DNA from: Anaerolineae bacterium
GTDB lineage: Bacteria > Chloroflexota > Anaerolineae > Anaerolineales > UBA4823
Reading direction: 5' to 3'
Assembly: GCA_003327455.1 (NCBI GenBank)
Contig: QOQU01000002.1
Span: forward strand, 357,963 to 421,962
DNA: 64,000 nt
Part shown: piece after piece, positions 45,520 to 55,941 of the stretch
How positions within the stretch are numbered: the stretch's first letter is position 1
Layout of the letters: every line of letters starts with the position of its first letter
Notes under the pieces: model-generated
What the model was told of the DNA's origin: nothing
What the model saw: the letters and a program-made list of their open reading frames with translations, nothing else
Database searches by the model: none
Made by a program: the position numbers and the translations under genes

Positions 45520-47022
45520 CTATCTCACTCCATTATTCTCAGCTGGCGAAAAACCGGAAAATAAATTCTCAGCAATATGGTGGTAAAGTCGCTGCATAGC
45601 TGCTATTTCATATGGATACCACAGCTTGAATAAGAACGGAGATGCTAACAACAGGATAACCAGCAAGCTCTTTAAAACAATCAAGAATATGCCATAAGAG
45701 TTAGGAAATATGTAGCTAATCCCAATCGACAACAGGAAAAGAAGTATCAAAAATAGAACCCGTTTCCATTCATAAGCAACTCTCATGAACCGTTGGCTAA
45801 AGATGAAGGTCAGGCATACCCCAAAGCCGTAGCCAATGATTGAACCCATAGTAATGCCCAACAATCCCCAGCGCGGAGCAAATATCAACCACATAACGGC
45901 AGAGACCAGTGTTTCGAGAATAAGCGCTGCGCTCCACAAAGTAGTCTTGCGTTTCAAAAGGATACCCACATTGAACACGTTCTGCATCACAAAGAGAACA
46001 TGCCCAAACAATACAAACCCTATAAGCGGGGCTGCACTTGCATATGCTGGTGTCGAGACTACAGCAACTATTTCATTCGCAAAAACACTCAAAACTATAG
46101 CTATTCCAACCGAGTAATATAAAGCATATATGAGCATGTTGGCATAGAAACGATTTGCATAGTTGGTTTTCTCCACGCTGAACATCATTGGAGGCCAGAC
46201 CAATTGAAAAGGAGTAATCACAAAAATTGAAAAAACCGAAGCTATTTTCAGTGCCAAATTGTATACACCAGCTTCAGCGAGATCTCCTGTGATTTGTATG
46301 AAATATAGACTGCCAGAGATCAAGAAGAGATAAAATACATTACCGGGAACAAGTGGAAGACCGTAAGCAAGTAATTTACGCATTTCGTCTCTAAGTAAGA
46401 CGACCTCCACTTTGTTACGAATTGAATACAATAATAAGGCATTGACAACCAATGTAGCGGCTAGTTGTCCGATAACGACACCCATAAGACCAAGATGCAG
46501 GGGAATCACCAATACGATAATAAGGATCATCTGTAACAAGGCACCAATAATGTTGAAAGCAGCAAAACGACCAAACTGTCGCTCAGCACGATAGACTGCC
46601 AAGGGAATCGCATTCAGAAGGCTGATAGCTCCGGTATAAATTGCGATCTGATAATACTTACCCGTCCCTGGCAGTGTGAAAAGCCACCCAGCAATAAGCG
46701 GTTCGGCGCACAAAGTACCTAGCAGAATGAGGCATGCAGTGCTAGCACTGGCCACCAGTAGAGCCGTGCCAACCAGTTTTTTCTGGTTGGATTTATCGTC
46801 ACAGTCGAAGTAAGAGCGAAAAATTGCCGAATTCAATCCCAGCCCGAATATAGATGCAGCAATCGATACCGTCAGATTGACTAAGCCCAGAAGACCAAAG
46901 TCCTCAACACTCAAATAGCGAGTATAAACTGGTATCAACACGAAGCCTATTAAAGATACCAAGCTCGAACTGGTGCCAAAAGTTAAAAAGCCTCTAATGG
47001 TATCCTTGAACGCAGAGAGCAT
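45520..47022 (-). CDS. Polysaccharide flippase (Wzx/RfbX-like)
   Basis: 500 aa with 12-14 membrane helices. FLTFGTSSSLVSLIGFVLIPVYTRYLS at the start (given here as its family-typical opening, residues 13-39) and VEDFGLLGLVNL are standard for MATE/MOP-type oligosaccharide exporters. It should flip undecaprenyl-linked repeat units to the outer face for the Wzy-like polymerase. AGGAT lies about 8 nt before the ATG. Confidence 0.9.
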   Translation of the reverse strand: MLSAFKDTIRGFLTFGTSSSLVSLIGFVLIPVYTRYLSVEDFGLLGLVNLTVSIAASIFGLGLNSAIFRSYFDCDDKSNQKKLVGTALLVASASTACLILLGTLCAEPLIAGWLFTLPGTGKYYQIAIYTGAISLLNAIPLAVYRAERQFGRFAAFNIIGALLQMILIIVLVIPLHLGLMGVVIGQLAATLVVNALLLYSIRNKVEVVLLRDEMRKLLAYGLPLVPGNVFYLFLISGSLYFIQITGDLAEAGVYNLALKIASVFSIFVITPFQLVWPPMMFSVEKTNYANRFYANMLIYALYYSVGIAIVLSVFANEIVAVVSTPAYASAAPLIGFVLFGHVLFVMQNVFNVGILLKRKTTLWSAALILETLVSAVMWLIFAPRWGLLGITMGSIIGYGFGVCLTFIFSQRFMRVAYEWKRVLFLILLFLLSIGISYIFPNSYGIFLIVLKSLLVILLLASPFLFKLWYPYEIAAMQRLYHHIAENLFSGFSPAENNGVR

Positions 47023-47174
47023 ACAACTATCCTGGATAACAATATGGTAGCATTACCACGGTCTTCAATTGGCTAATTCATGCTTTCATCACGCGCACTT
47101 TGCTAGCAATCTCACGATGATGGATAGTCTAATGGTTATATCTTTCTAGTTTTAAGTTATTCATCATCCTTACT

Positions 47175-48113
47175 TTAGTGCTGCAAAGTACTAATAATGG
47201 TGACTTGTGCACATAGTTTTTTCCAGACCCTACCCTCATACTTCACAACTAGAATGTTATCTCCGTCCTGGTAATCGGACGGTGTTGTCATTTCTGACAA
47301 TACCATGCTGCGAGACTTTATAATGCGAAATGCTCTGTAATCGGCATAACACCCTACTAGGAAATCAATACACTCCCTGAAACAATAACCAAATGCTTGC
47401 TGCCGCTCATCATTCGCCTCGAGCAATACAGCCTCAATACAACCACGTTTGAAAGTGTTTTGCCCTCCATATAGAACACAAAGCTCAGCTCCTTCGACAT
47501 CTATCTTTATGAGAGTGATTTCCTCTAATTGATGCTGCTCGACCATGTGATCGATAGTCACGGCGGGAACCTTGTAAGTGATCCGAGGAAGGTTGCCAAT
47601 AGGGCGCGAAGATGCAAGTCCAGGATGAAGAGTAGGAAAATCATGAACCTCTATATATCCATTGGAGTCACTGCATGCACCTTCGAACAAGCGAACGCAG
47701 TCCATGTTGCCATTGAGAGCCAGGTTCCTTTTCAAAATCTTCATCGTCTGCGGTATTGGCTCAACGGCGATGACCACTCCGCTCTCGCCAACGAGTCGAG
47801 CAAAGAGGGTGGTATACCAACCGATATTGGCACCAATGTCCATAACAATATCTCCGGCGCCAACGATTTTCTTTACCAATTTTGTTTCCGCCCATTCCCG
47901 GCCGCCGAAAAAGAACACCTGATACCCATGACGACTGCGAGAATCATACCAGAATGCCCTGCCGTCCTTGGAATGCGTGATACACTCGAATCCAGGGAAG
48001 TTAACCTTGTTGAGTACATTTATTATGGTGCCTTTTCCCCGTTGCACGGGAAAGTGGCGAGTATACAATGACACAAAATGGAACAACAGTTTAGTCAAAT
48101 AGATTATCAACAT
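47175..48113 (-). CDS. FkbM-family SAM methyltransferase
   Basis: 312 aa. MDIGANIGWYTTLFARL near residue 93 is the SAM-binding motif I, AVEPIPQTMKILKRNLALNG follows, and LIKIDVEGAELCVLYGG near 200 is the FkbM hallmark. These enzymes O-methylate sugars or polyketides; here probably a sugar of the exopolysaccharide. The start region overlaps the end of the frameshifted dehydrogenase by 23 bases. Confidence 0.88.
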   Translation of the reverse strand: MLIIYLTKLLFHFVSLYTRHFPVQRGKGTIINVLNKVNFPGFECITHSKDGRAFWYDSRSRHGYQVFFFGGREWAETKLVKKIVGAGDIVMDIGANIGWYTTLFARLVGESGVVIAVEPIPQTMKILKRNLALNGNMDCVRLFEGACSDSNGYIEVHDFPTLHPGLASSRPIGNLPRITYKVPAVTIDHMVEQHQLEEITLIKIDVEGAELCVLYGGQNTFKRGCIEAVLLEANDERQQAFGYCFRECIDFLVGCYADYRAFRIIKSRSMVLSEMTTPSDYQDGDNILVVKYEGRVWKKLCAQVTIISTLQH

Positions 48114-50267
48114 TACATATCACTGATGAACATTGATTAACATTACTTTGCTCACTGCAAGCAATTGCTATATTCGTCGTAAAATATAAATCTCTTATGG
48201 ATACCGTTGGTAGGCTTAAAGAAACGGCATAGGATGCAAACTCCTGGAGTTCCTGCAAGTGCCCCTTATCCTGAACCGAAGCGCTCCAGCCTTTCACCCT
48301 TGCGCCATGAACCTGCAGGCTCTTATAATCATCCAGCACCAAAACCTTCCCATCGAAGTAGACCTCCATGTACTCCTTTCCGAAGTCCGAGGCGCCTAAC
48401 GCCGTATAGAGTAATGTGGCAACCGAGCCGTCGGCGTAGCGCAGCGTCGCCGTTACATTGTCTCCCGCCAACACGTGTTCAGTTTTAGGCGCGATGGCGG
48501 TCACACTGACACTAGCCACCGGGGCATCAATCAGGTATTGAAATAAATCGATGATATGACATGCTTCGCCAATGATCCGTCCCCCCCTTCTTCAGTTTGA
48601 GTCCAATGGTCCAGGGGCAGGTATCCTGCGTTCATCCGATAGAAAATCATTAACGGATTCTGCCTTCCTGAAATGATCTCCTTTGCTCGTCGTGCTGCTG
48701 GTGAAAAACGGCGGTTGAAACCCACCATAAAAGGGACTTCTGTCTCCTTCAATACTGCCACCAATTCATCTAATTCGGTCTGATTTAACGCCATCGGCTT
48801 TTCCAGGAAAATTGCCTTCCCTGCCCTTGCTGCTGCCATCGCTTGGCTAGCATGGAGATGGTGTCGCGTGCAGATCAAAACCGCGTCTACATCGGGATCA
48901 TTTAAGACATCTTCATAGTTTGTGCTGGCATAATCGGCGCCAAATTGCCGTGCTGCGGCAAGAGCATTCGTTCCCATCGCACTAACAATCGCTCGGATAT
49001 GATAGAGATGCGAAAGTTTCTGCAAGTTCGGTAAATGTACGGCTTTTGCGAAATTGCCTGCGCCTACCACCGCAATGCGGATTTTTCCGCTAACTGATCG
49101 CTTATTCAGGAAGATTCTTGTCTCCAGCTTAGGGGGGGTATTTGCCGCGGTAGAGGGATATCGCAGCACCAGGCCCAGTGGTTTGACAGCTGAAGACCTG
49201 AGTTCCGTATACGCCTCTGCCGCCTGAGCCAAATCGTATTCCCGTTCCAGGATCGCAGAGAGTCGCACCTTTCCCTCGGCAACCAGCCACAGATACTCTG
49301 CCATGTTTCGGTTCTCGGTCCAACGCACATAAGCGTAGGGGTAATCCAGACCTTTACCCTCATAACGCTCATCGTAGCGTCCCGGCCCGTACGAACAGGA
49401 AATCAGGAAGTCAATTTCTTTCTCATAAAAAGGCGATCGTTTCAGCCCCAAACCAACGTCACCCACCACTACCACTCGCCCCTTTTTTCGAGTGATCTCC
49501 ATCGCCTGCTGCACGATGGCGTTGCTGTTCGATGCAGCCGTGATGATCGTCGCATCCACTCCATAACCGCTTGTTAAGTTGCAAATTTCTTTTTGTAGTT
49601 CCACTTGAACAGGATCGAAGGCGTAATCGGCGCCCAACTCACGAGCCAGTTCCACCCGCCGTCCATCCAGATCAATGCCAATCACCCGGCAACCCGCCGC
49701 CTTCAAAAGCTGTACCGTTAACTGCCCCAATAAGCCCAACCCAATAACGGCCACGATTTCCCCCAGACGGGGATCAGCCCGACGTACCCCCTGCATGGCG
49801 ATCGCCCCCAATGTGACTGAGGCAGCATCCTTCAAGGAACAACCATCTGGCACCTTGACAGCCAGATTGGTTGGCACTAGCACGATCTCCGCATGGTTGG
49901 CGATCCCAGCCCCAGCACAGGCTACCCGATCGCCTGGTTGGAAACTAGAAACATCCCTACCGACCTGAATCACGACACCGGAGCAAGAATACCCTGTGGG
50001 TACCACACCTGCCACCTGCCCTTTAACCTTGGCTACCGTTTTATGGATTCCTTGCTTTCGCAAATGGTCTATGACTTTCCGCACATGATCCGGGCGCTCC
50101 AGAGCGCGCTGAATCAGTGACCTGCCGGATCTCTCCACGTTGCTGATCTCCGTGCCGGCGCTGATCAGTGAATAAGCCACTTCAACCAGGATATGCCCAT
50201 CTTCAATCAGCGGCGCCGGCACATTCTCCATGCGGATCTGCCCACGCTGAATCAAGACCTGTCTCAC
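48091..50267 (-). pseudogene. Bi-domain Zn-dehydrogenase/Gfo-Idh-MocA oxidoreductase, frameshifted at poly-G
   Basis: The first frame (50267 to 48531) gives a zinc-type alcohol dehydrogenase domain (about residues 1-345, GLGLLGQLTVQLLKAAGC) and a Gfo/Idh/MocA NAD domain (about 375 on, AVVGAGNFAKAVHLPNL, FLEKPMALN) and ends in nonsense after EEGG. The continuation is in a second frame (to 48091): after EEGG it would read GRIIGEACHIIDLFQYL. The break is at a run of seven G on the minus strand (48587-48581); one more G, or two fewer, restores the frame. Could be a true mutation, slippage-based phase variation or a sequencing error. The intact protein is common in exopolysaccharide loci. Overlaps the epimerase gene by 4 nt. 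Confidence 0.8.
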
Positions 50268-51376
50268 GCGTTCACCTCAAGCAAAGCAGATACAATGCGG
50301 GTTGCCGCGCAACCATCCCATAATTCCGGACGCGCAATGTCTGCCGATTTTGACGCCCCCAACATAGCTTTTGCTGCAACAATTAATTCGGCCGCCCGGC
50401 TCGCCACCAATCGGTTCGTGCCTTGCGTGACCGTCACCGGCCGCTCCGTATTTGGCCGCGCTGTCAAACATGGCACACCCAGGAAGGTGGTCTCTTCCTG
50501 AACCCCACCCGAATCGGTCAGGACGAGGCTGGCGTGCCTCTCCAGGGTCAGGAAATCCAGGTATCCCAGCGGTTCGGTCAGGATCAGGGCATCAGACGGC
50601 TGGATCATATCAAGGTTAGCAATCCGTTGCCGCGTGCGGGGATGGACCGGAAAAAGCACCCTGGCTTGCTGACTGATTTCCGCCAAGGCGGCTATAATCT
50701 CGCTCAACATCCCCAGATCATCCACGTTGGAGGGACGATGTAATGTCACCAACACAAAGCAGCAATTCAATCCATAACGCTCCTGCAAGGTAGGCCAGCG
50801 AGTTTCCGTCTTGGGCAACAACCGCACCAGTGTATCAATCATGGGGTTACCTACGAAGACGATCTTTTCTTCCGGAATACCTTCTCGTCGCAAGTTTTCG
50901 TTGCCACTTGGTTCAGTTGTAAAGAGCAAGTCCGAAAGGTGATCGGTTACAATGCGGTTGATCTCCTCTGGCATGGTGCGGTCGAACGAGCGCAAGCCGG
51001 CTTCAACGTGCGCCACCTTGACACCTAGTTTGCTTGCCACCAGCGCACAGGCCATGGTTGAGTTTACATCGCCTGGCACGAGCACCCAGTCCGGTTTATA
51101 GTCCAGCAACACCGGCTCAAAGCGCTGCATAATCAACGCCGTCTGTTTGGCATGCGAACCGGAGCCCACCTCTAGATTTACGTCTGGCTGGGGAAGTTCC
51201 AACTCCTCAAAGAAAATCTGTGACATGTTTTGGTCATAGTGCTGTCCGGTGTGAACGAGGATTTGCTGAAAAGCTTCGGGGTACTTTCTCATTTCGTGCA
51301 TAATAGGCGCGATCTTCATAAAGTTAGGCCGCGCCCCTACCACATGAAGGATCTTCAATTGAGTTTTAAGCTTCAT
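50264..51376 (-). CDS. wecB: UDP-N-acetylglucosamine 2-epimerase, non-hydrolysing
   Basis: 370 aa. VVGARPNFMKIAPIMHEM near residue 12, VPGDVNSTMACAL near 98, HVEAGLRSFDRTMPEEINR near 121 and TDSGGVQEE near 287 are the family motifs. It interconverts UDP-GlcNAc and UDP-ManNAc for the polymer. The end overlaps the following gene by 4 nt (ATGA), so they are coupled. No wecC-type dehydrogenase is visible in the window. Confidence 0.92.
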   Translation of the reverse strand: MKLKTQLKILHVVGARPNFMKIAPIMHEMRKYPEAFQQILVHTGQHYDQNMSQIFFEELELPQPDVNLEVGSGSHAKQTALIMQRFEPVLLDYKPDWVLVPGDVNSTMACALVASKLGVKVAHVEAGLRSFDRTMPEEINRIVTDHLSDLLFTTEPSGNENLRREGIPEEKIVFVGNPMIDTLVRLLPKTETRWPTLQERYGLNCCFVLVTLHRPSNVDDLGMLSEIIAALAEISQQARVLFPVHPRTRQRIANLDMIQPSDALILTEPLGYLDFLTLERHASLVLTDSGGVQEETTFLGVPCLTARPNTERPVTVTQGTNRLVASRAAELIVAAKAMLGASKSADIARPELWDGCAATRIVSALLEVNA

Positions 51377-51664
51377 CGTGAATTTAGATCATCTTGCTGA
51401 AACGCAATGAAATCAAAAAATCATTTCAGGTGAGATTATTACTTGATATCGGAAATATGCACGCATATTGTACTATATTCACACCCAACCGCTGGGGGTA
51501 TTGAATCCGGAGAAGGGCAATTTATGCGCAGGCTTTTCCAGCCCGAGTAAGAAAAACTTCTTCCGATCGCCGGATATCACCAGAGGTTATAGGTGTGGAA
51601 GTTCTCTATATTCTTATCGCTCGCCAATTAGCTATTTAGCAGCGCAACCTGATTTTCAGTTCAC

Positions 51665-53416
51665 TTAATTACCTAACCTTTCTACTCCCTTAAGGGCAAT
51701 TTCATTTGCCGGGTCTATTCGTAAAGCTAATTTATAAGCTTGAAGTGCTTTGTCGTTTTGAGCGCTTTCTTCGTAGATAATCCCTGCTCTTAGATAGAAC
51801 CATAAATTGGGCTGTGGTATCAACTCGATTGCTTTTTCTATATACATAACTGCTTCAGGTAACTGACTATTTAATTTATAAGCCCAGGCTATTTCGTAAT
51901 ACAGAGCAGGAAAATCCGGAAATTTTTCAATACTTATTAAGTATATATCGATTGCCCTAGATAATTCGCCGCTAATTCGCATTGCATTAGCTCTTTCTAC
52001 CCACCACAATCTGGCTTCCGGATTTAAGTTCAATGCTTTTACAAACCATTTTTCCGCTTCCTGAAATTGTTTTTCTCGCACCAGTACTTGGGCAATAGCA
52101 TATTCGCCATTTCCTTTACTCACTAGGATTTCGATCACTTTTTGAAACTCGTTTAATGCTGCTACTAACCCATCACCACGTTCATATTTTGCCCAGCCTA
52201 AACCAATATATGCCATCCAATATTGCGGATTACGCTTGAGGATTCCCTCATATATAGCAATTGATTCATCCCAGCGTTTTTCACGGCGCAAGATCTCACC
52301 CAATCGGTTATTCCATGCTAACCAAGAGTCCTCATCGGGCGATCTTGCAATTGATTGTCGTAAAACGTCCTCTGCAGCAACAACATCCTCTTGATTATTT
52401 ATGAGAAAGTTAACTAAAGGCAAAGTTCCAGATTTTAGATCTAGTTTCCATGAACTTAAATACGATTGTCGAGCGTCCTCCAATCGATCCCATTTTCCTG
52501 TTTGCAAAGCGATGTTTGTCAGGACGTAACCTAATTGTCGATAAAGCTCTGGTAATCTAGATCTATAAGAATCGCTCTCAGCATAATCAAAAATCATTTT
52601 TCGATAAATCTTCTCGGCACTTTTCCATTCTCTCTGGTCAGTATAAAGTTTCCCTATCAAGTAATAGCTATTAAACCGCATCTGCACATCAACCCAACCT
52701 TGATCCATTTGAATCGCCGATTGAAGGGCTTTATTAGCGTTATCCAAATCACCGTTTGCTCTAAGATGCAAATACCGTAGATAAGCAATCGTACTCCTCA
52801 GTTCCAACCCCATACGCTGGGCGTTTTGGTACCAGAGCAAAGCGGTCTCGTAATCCTCCTTTTCTCGGGCTCTCTCAGCTATGGGGATAAAATCCTCTGC
52901 CCGCACACCCGCCCACCGCCAGGTGTCGTAGGTGTTCAAACCATCGGCGCACTTGCCGTTAGGTGGACAGACCTGCAGCAGGGCAAAGCCCATCTCCAGG
53001 TATCCAGCCGGGTTGCGCGGGCGCAGTTCCCCAAAACGCTGAAAAGCCGCAATGGCATTTTCGTAATCGCCCAAAAGGCAGTAGGTCTTTCCCAATAAGT
53101 AGAAGGTGTACGCCTGACGCGGGTCGAGCGCTTCGGCTTTGCGCAGGTGCGTTGCAGCGTTCAGCAGCAGGTCACGCTCATTCAGGTCCTCGATAAACGG
53201 GCGCAGGCAGGCAAAGCCACCGTAGTCGTTATCGCCCACCGGAATCACGGCTCTCAGGGATGCCCCCGCCTGTTGCTGATGATAGAGGGAGAGTAACGGA
53301 CGATAGAAGATGAGCAATAGCAGGAGGATAACCCCGAGAGGGAGGAAAATCAACTTGAAGAAAGTCCCCGCCGCGTTTCGGTTAAGTTGAATCAAGGGAT
53401 TGAATTTCGCTTCCAT
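51665..53416 (-). CDS. Membrane-anchored TPR-repeat protein
   Basis: 583 aa. One membrane segment (about 21-40) then TPR-like helical repeats over the rest, for example YTFYLLGKTYCLLGDYENAI (about 107-126) and YYEIAWAYKLNSQLPEAVMY near 530. Several repeats are clear tetratricopeptide units with the A-x3-Y-L pattern. Probably a scaffold facing outside the membrane, related to polysaccharide assembly or export. No ribosome site is obvious. A 288-base gap separates it from the epimerase gene; I see nothing in that gap. Confidence 0.75.
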   Translation of the reverse strand: MEAKFNPLIQLNRNAAGTFFKLIFLPLGVILLLLLIFYRPLLSLYHQQQAGASLRAVIPVGDNDYGGFACLRPFIEDLNERDLLLNAATHLRKAEALDPRQAYTFYLLGKTYCLLGDYENAIAAFQRFGELRPRNPAGYLEMGFALLQVCPPNGKCADGLNTYDTWRWAGVRAEDFIPIAERAREKEDYETALLWYQNAQRMGLELRSTIAYLRYLHLRANGDLDNANKALQSAIQMDQGWVDVQMRFNSYYLIGKLYTDQREWKSAEKIYRKMIFDYAESDSYRSRLPELYRQLGYVLTNIALQTGKWDRLEDARQSYLSSWKLDLKSGTLPLVNFLINNQEDVVAAEDVLRQSIARSPDEDSWLAWNNRLGEILRREKRWDESIAIYEGILKRNPQYWMAYIGLGWAKYERGDGLVAALNEFQKVIEILVSKGNGEYAIAQVLVREKQFQEAEKWFVKALNLNPEARLWWVERANAMRISGELSRAIDIYLISIEKFPDFPALYYEIAWAYKLNSQLPEAVMYIEKAIELIPQPNLWFYLRAGIIYEESAQNDKALQAYKLALRIDPANEIALKGVERLGN

Positions 53417-53502
53417 TGAGAAAGCGCCGTTCCATGAAGTATTGACGCCTAGTGCTGGCTAACCAAGGGCGCAAACAGAGCCTGGCGAAGGTTTTTCTTA
53501 AT

Positions 53503-53764
53503 CTATTGCGTTTTATCCATCTTTTCCATGCGTTTCCGCAGGACTTCAACTTGAATCATGCAGAGCGCGCTCCTCTCTCTCCAACCAGAAAGCCTTCACA
53601 GAACCGCAGGATTTCAGCCGCCGCATTGATTGCCTCTTGGGCTTGTTTCTAGGTAAAATAATCCGCCGGATTCCCGGCCACATAGCCATTAGGGTAACGA
53701 GCAGGAATGTGGCCTTCTCTAAATCCCTGAGGCCCTGGTCATACCAATCTTGCCAGCGGTTCAT
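53503..53764 (-). pseudogene. Collapsed HEPN/HepT toxin-antitoxin remnants
   Basis: Two fragments. (a) 53764-53556: starts MNRWQDWYDQGLRDLEKA like HEPN proteins, then jumps in another frame to ARYPNGYVAGNPADYFT, a stop codon and KQAQEAINAAAEILRFC, which is the C-terminal end of HEPN proteins; the middle (~75 codons) is deleted. (b) 53559-53503: MIQVEVLRKRMEKMDKTQ, the N-terminus of a DUF86/HepT protein, ended by TAG; its ATG overlaps the HEPN stop (ATGA), keeping the original operon overlap. The ancestral pair was presumably a HEPN/HepT toxin module. Inactive now. The Wzz-like gene ends at its first bases. Confidence 0.75.
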
Positions 53765-55095
53765 CGCTTGGGCACCATCAAAGGTTCTTTGGCGAGGATT
53801 TCCTCCTTCCTGGGCACGGGTTCTTCCTCACTGCGCCACCAATCCCACACTAAAACGCCGCAGACGGCTAAGAAAGCACCCAAAGCGGTTGCCAGCGCTG
53901 TGTTACGCAGCGTGCCACGCGGCGCGGGATTATCAGGTATTTCTGCATAGGAGGCTACGCGGGCAAATCCGCTGGAGTCGCTGGCGGCAATGCGGGTTTC
54001 ATCATATTTTCGAGAGAGAGTCGTATATGTCTCCGAAGCAGTTTCCCATTCCAACTCCAGTCGCTTTTTTTCATTTTCCAAAGCCTGAATTCTTTGCTGA
54101 AGGATCTCAATTTGATTTTTTATCTGCTCCATCACTGCTTCTATCTCTGCGTTTTGTCTCTTCAGGCTCTCTAACCAGGTTTTCAAGAGAAGCACAGCCG
54201 TCTCCTTGTTAAGTTGTTGGTTTGCTTCAGGGATCGGAATCATAAATTGTGTACCGGCGTTATTCTGACTGATAACCACCTGCGTATCTGTTGAGGTCAT
54301 TGGAGAGAGTGGGGTAAGTGTATCTGCATAAACCCGAGAATAGAGTAAGAAAAGACTGGTTTGTTCATAAGGGGGCAATGGAGAATTGTCTGGCAAAGCA
54401 TCGAGTTGTTGGAGGAGCAACTGAGCATCGCGATTGACAACTTCGATCATCCGCTGGCGGCGCAGTGCTTCATTTTGCCTGGCTAACAGAGAGTTTTTCT
54501 GATTGATCAAGATGGCACTTTCATTGCGGTTTTCAAATGCTTCAAGATTTTTACCAGCTAATTCAAGGCGACGAGCAGCCAGCTCAATCTGCTCTTCAAA
54601 GAATGCTACCTGGTTTTCATCGCGACCGCTATATATCGTGTTCACCCGGTCTACAACCAGATCACTCCACAGATTGACCAAACGCTGGGCGTCCTCGGCT
54701 TTTTCCATACGGGCGCTTAAGATCAACACGCTTTGATCACTCCCCGCTTCGATCTTCAACTTTTCGTTAAGTTTTTCGGCGCTAATTTGTTGTGCCGTAT
54801 CCTGATTAATTAAATTCAATAGCTGCCCAAGGATCTCATCACCTAAAGCAACATCGGTAACCATCTTGCTATTGAGCGTAATTGGACTCAGGGATTGATA
54901 ACGCGAGTCAAAATTTGGTTGATAGGGTGGACGTGTCAAAGCAATCACCGCCTTGGCTTCATAGAGACGTGGTTGCAAAAAGCTAAACGCAAAAGCTAAC
55001 ACCCCCAGTAATAAAGCTATACTTACAATCCACATCCAGCGCCTGAGCAGGCTACGGATCACTTTGCGCAAATCAATTTCCAGCTCATCATCCAT
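53761..55095 (-). CDS. Wzz-type polysaccharide chain-length/co-polymerase protein
   Basis: 444 aa from ATG 55095, where GGAGGA lies 5 nt upstream (the longest frame starts at 55170 without such a site). Two membrane helices flank a long coiled-coil: helix 1 at about 22-44, coiled-coil about 150-350, helix 2 near 405 preceded by the Pro-rich NPAPRGTLRN motif of Wzz. No tyrosine-kinase domain is fused. It should set chain length for the Wzy-dependent pathway. Confidence 0.87.
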   Translation of the reverse strand: MDDELEIDLRKVIRSLLRRWMWIVSIALLLGVLAFAFSFLQPRLYEAKAVIALTRPPYQPNFDSRYQSLSPITLNSKMVTDVALGDEILGQLLNLINQDTAQQISAEKLNEKLKIEAGSDQSVLILSARMEKAEDAQRLVNLWSDLVVDRVNTIYSGRDENQVAFFEEQIELAARRLELAGKNLEAFENRNESAILINQKNSLLARQNEALRRQRMIEVVNRDAQLLLQQLDALPDNSPLPPYEQTSLFLLYSRVYADTLTPLSPMTSTDTQVVISQNNAGTQFMIPIPEANQQLNKETAVLLLKTWLESLKRQNAEIEAVMEQIKNQIEILQQRIQALENEKKRLELEWETASETYTTLSRKYDETRIAASDSSGFARVASYAEIPDNPAPRGTLRNTALATALGAFLAVCGVLVWDWWRSEEEPVPRKEEILAKEPLMVPKR

Positions 55096-55509
55096 CGTTT
55101 TCCTCCAAAACCGGGGGTTTTCTATATATATTAACAACCGTTCAAATCTAACGCTCCGCCCTTCCGACATTCATTCAGGTCGGATGGTTAATTCCACCAT
55201 AGTATAACCCACAAATCACCTAATGGACACATGAGGTTCGGATGGTGATGTGGGTTCAAAAAAGAAAGTACGGCTGTGTTTGCTACTCCCCTTTACAACC
55301 TCCGCTAGGAACAGGATTTGATGCCCGACTAAATTTTATACAGATAATACTTCCGTGTAAAGGGAAAAATATTAAGACTTTACGGTCAAAGCGTACAGTC
55401 AAGCTGTCGATCTTATGAAAGGTGATGATTCGGAAAAGGACTTTAGAAATTAATTCGGCAACCTTCCATCTTCGGCGAGGGGATCAATCACCCGCCAAAG
55501 TCCAGATAA

Positions 55510-55843
55510 GTCGGCTTTCAGCCGACCCTGAATCCGCGTGAGCGGATTTCCATTAACTGAGCAGGGGCTTGAGCCCCAGTGGATGGATTGTTGAATCCCA
55601 TATCTTGTTGAATCCCATACCTCCAGGTTTACCGGTTTTTTCCTCGTACCATCAGGCTTAAGCCTGTGTCCTCGCCGTACCGCCATGCTAACCTGGAATC
55701 CTTTCCCCCTTTACCGACCAACGTCGGCGATACTCCCAAACTTAACGCCAGACTTCCGCCTGGTATCCCGTATCGACAGGCTTGCCGGTATTTTCATCGT
55801 ACCATCAGGCTTTAGTCTGTGTTTTCCCTGTACCACCAGGTTT
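55510..55843. repeat. Cluster of short palindromic (REP-like) repeats
   Basis: Four hairpins within 160 bases: GTCGGCT-TTC-AGCCGAC (55510-55526), AATCCGC-GTGA-GCGGATT (55531-55548), GGGGC-TTGA-GCCCC (55564-55577) and CAGGCTTAAGCCTG (55653-55666). A 15-bp direct repeat TTGTTGAATCCCATA occurs at 55588 and 55605, and TCGTACCATCAGGCTT at 55644 and 55797 within a longer imperfect ~67-bp repeat (about 55624-55690 and 55777-55843). These resemble repeated extragenic palindromes; origin unknown. Confidence 0.75.
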
Positions 55844-55941
55844 GCCTTGTATTCAACCCAAAACAACTTACAAATCATTAACAAATCTTAACACAAAAAT
55901 CGCTTGCCAGAGTGTAGGGATCTCAATAGAATGAAATCAGA

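Noticed and set aside
48207-48488. Plus-strand 93-codon frame
   Set aside because: It lies opposite the conserved C-terminal part of the frameshifted dehydrogenase and resembles nothing.
55450-55686. Minus-strand 78-codon frame in the hairpin-repeat region
   Set aside because: It reads through several palindromes and direct repeats; no ribosome site and no recognisable protein.
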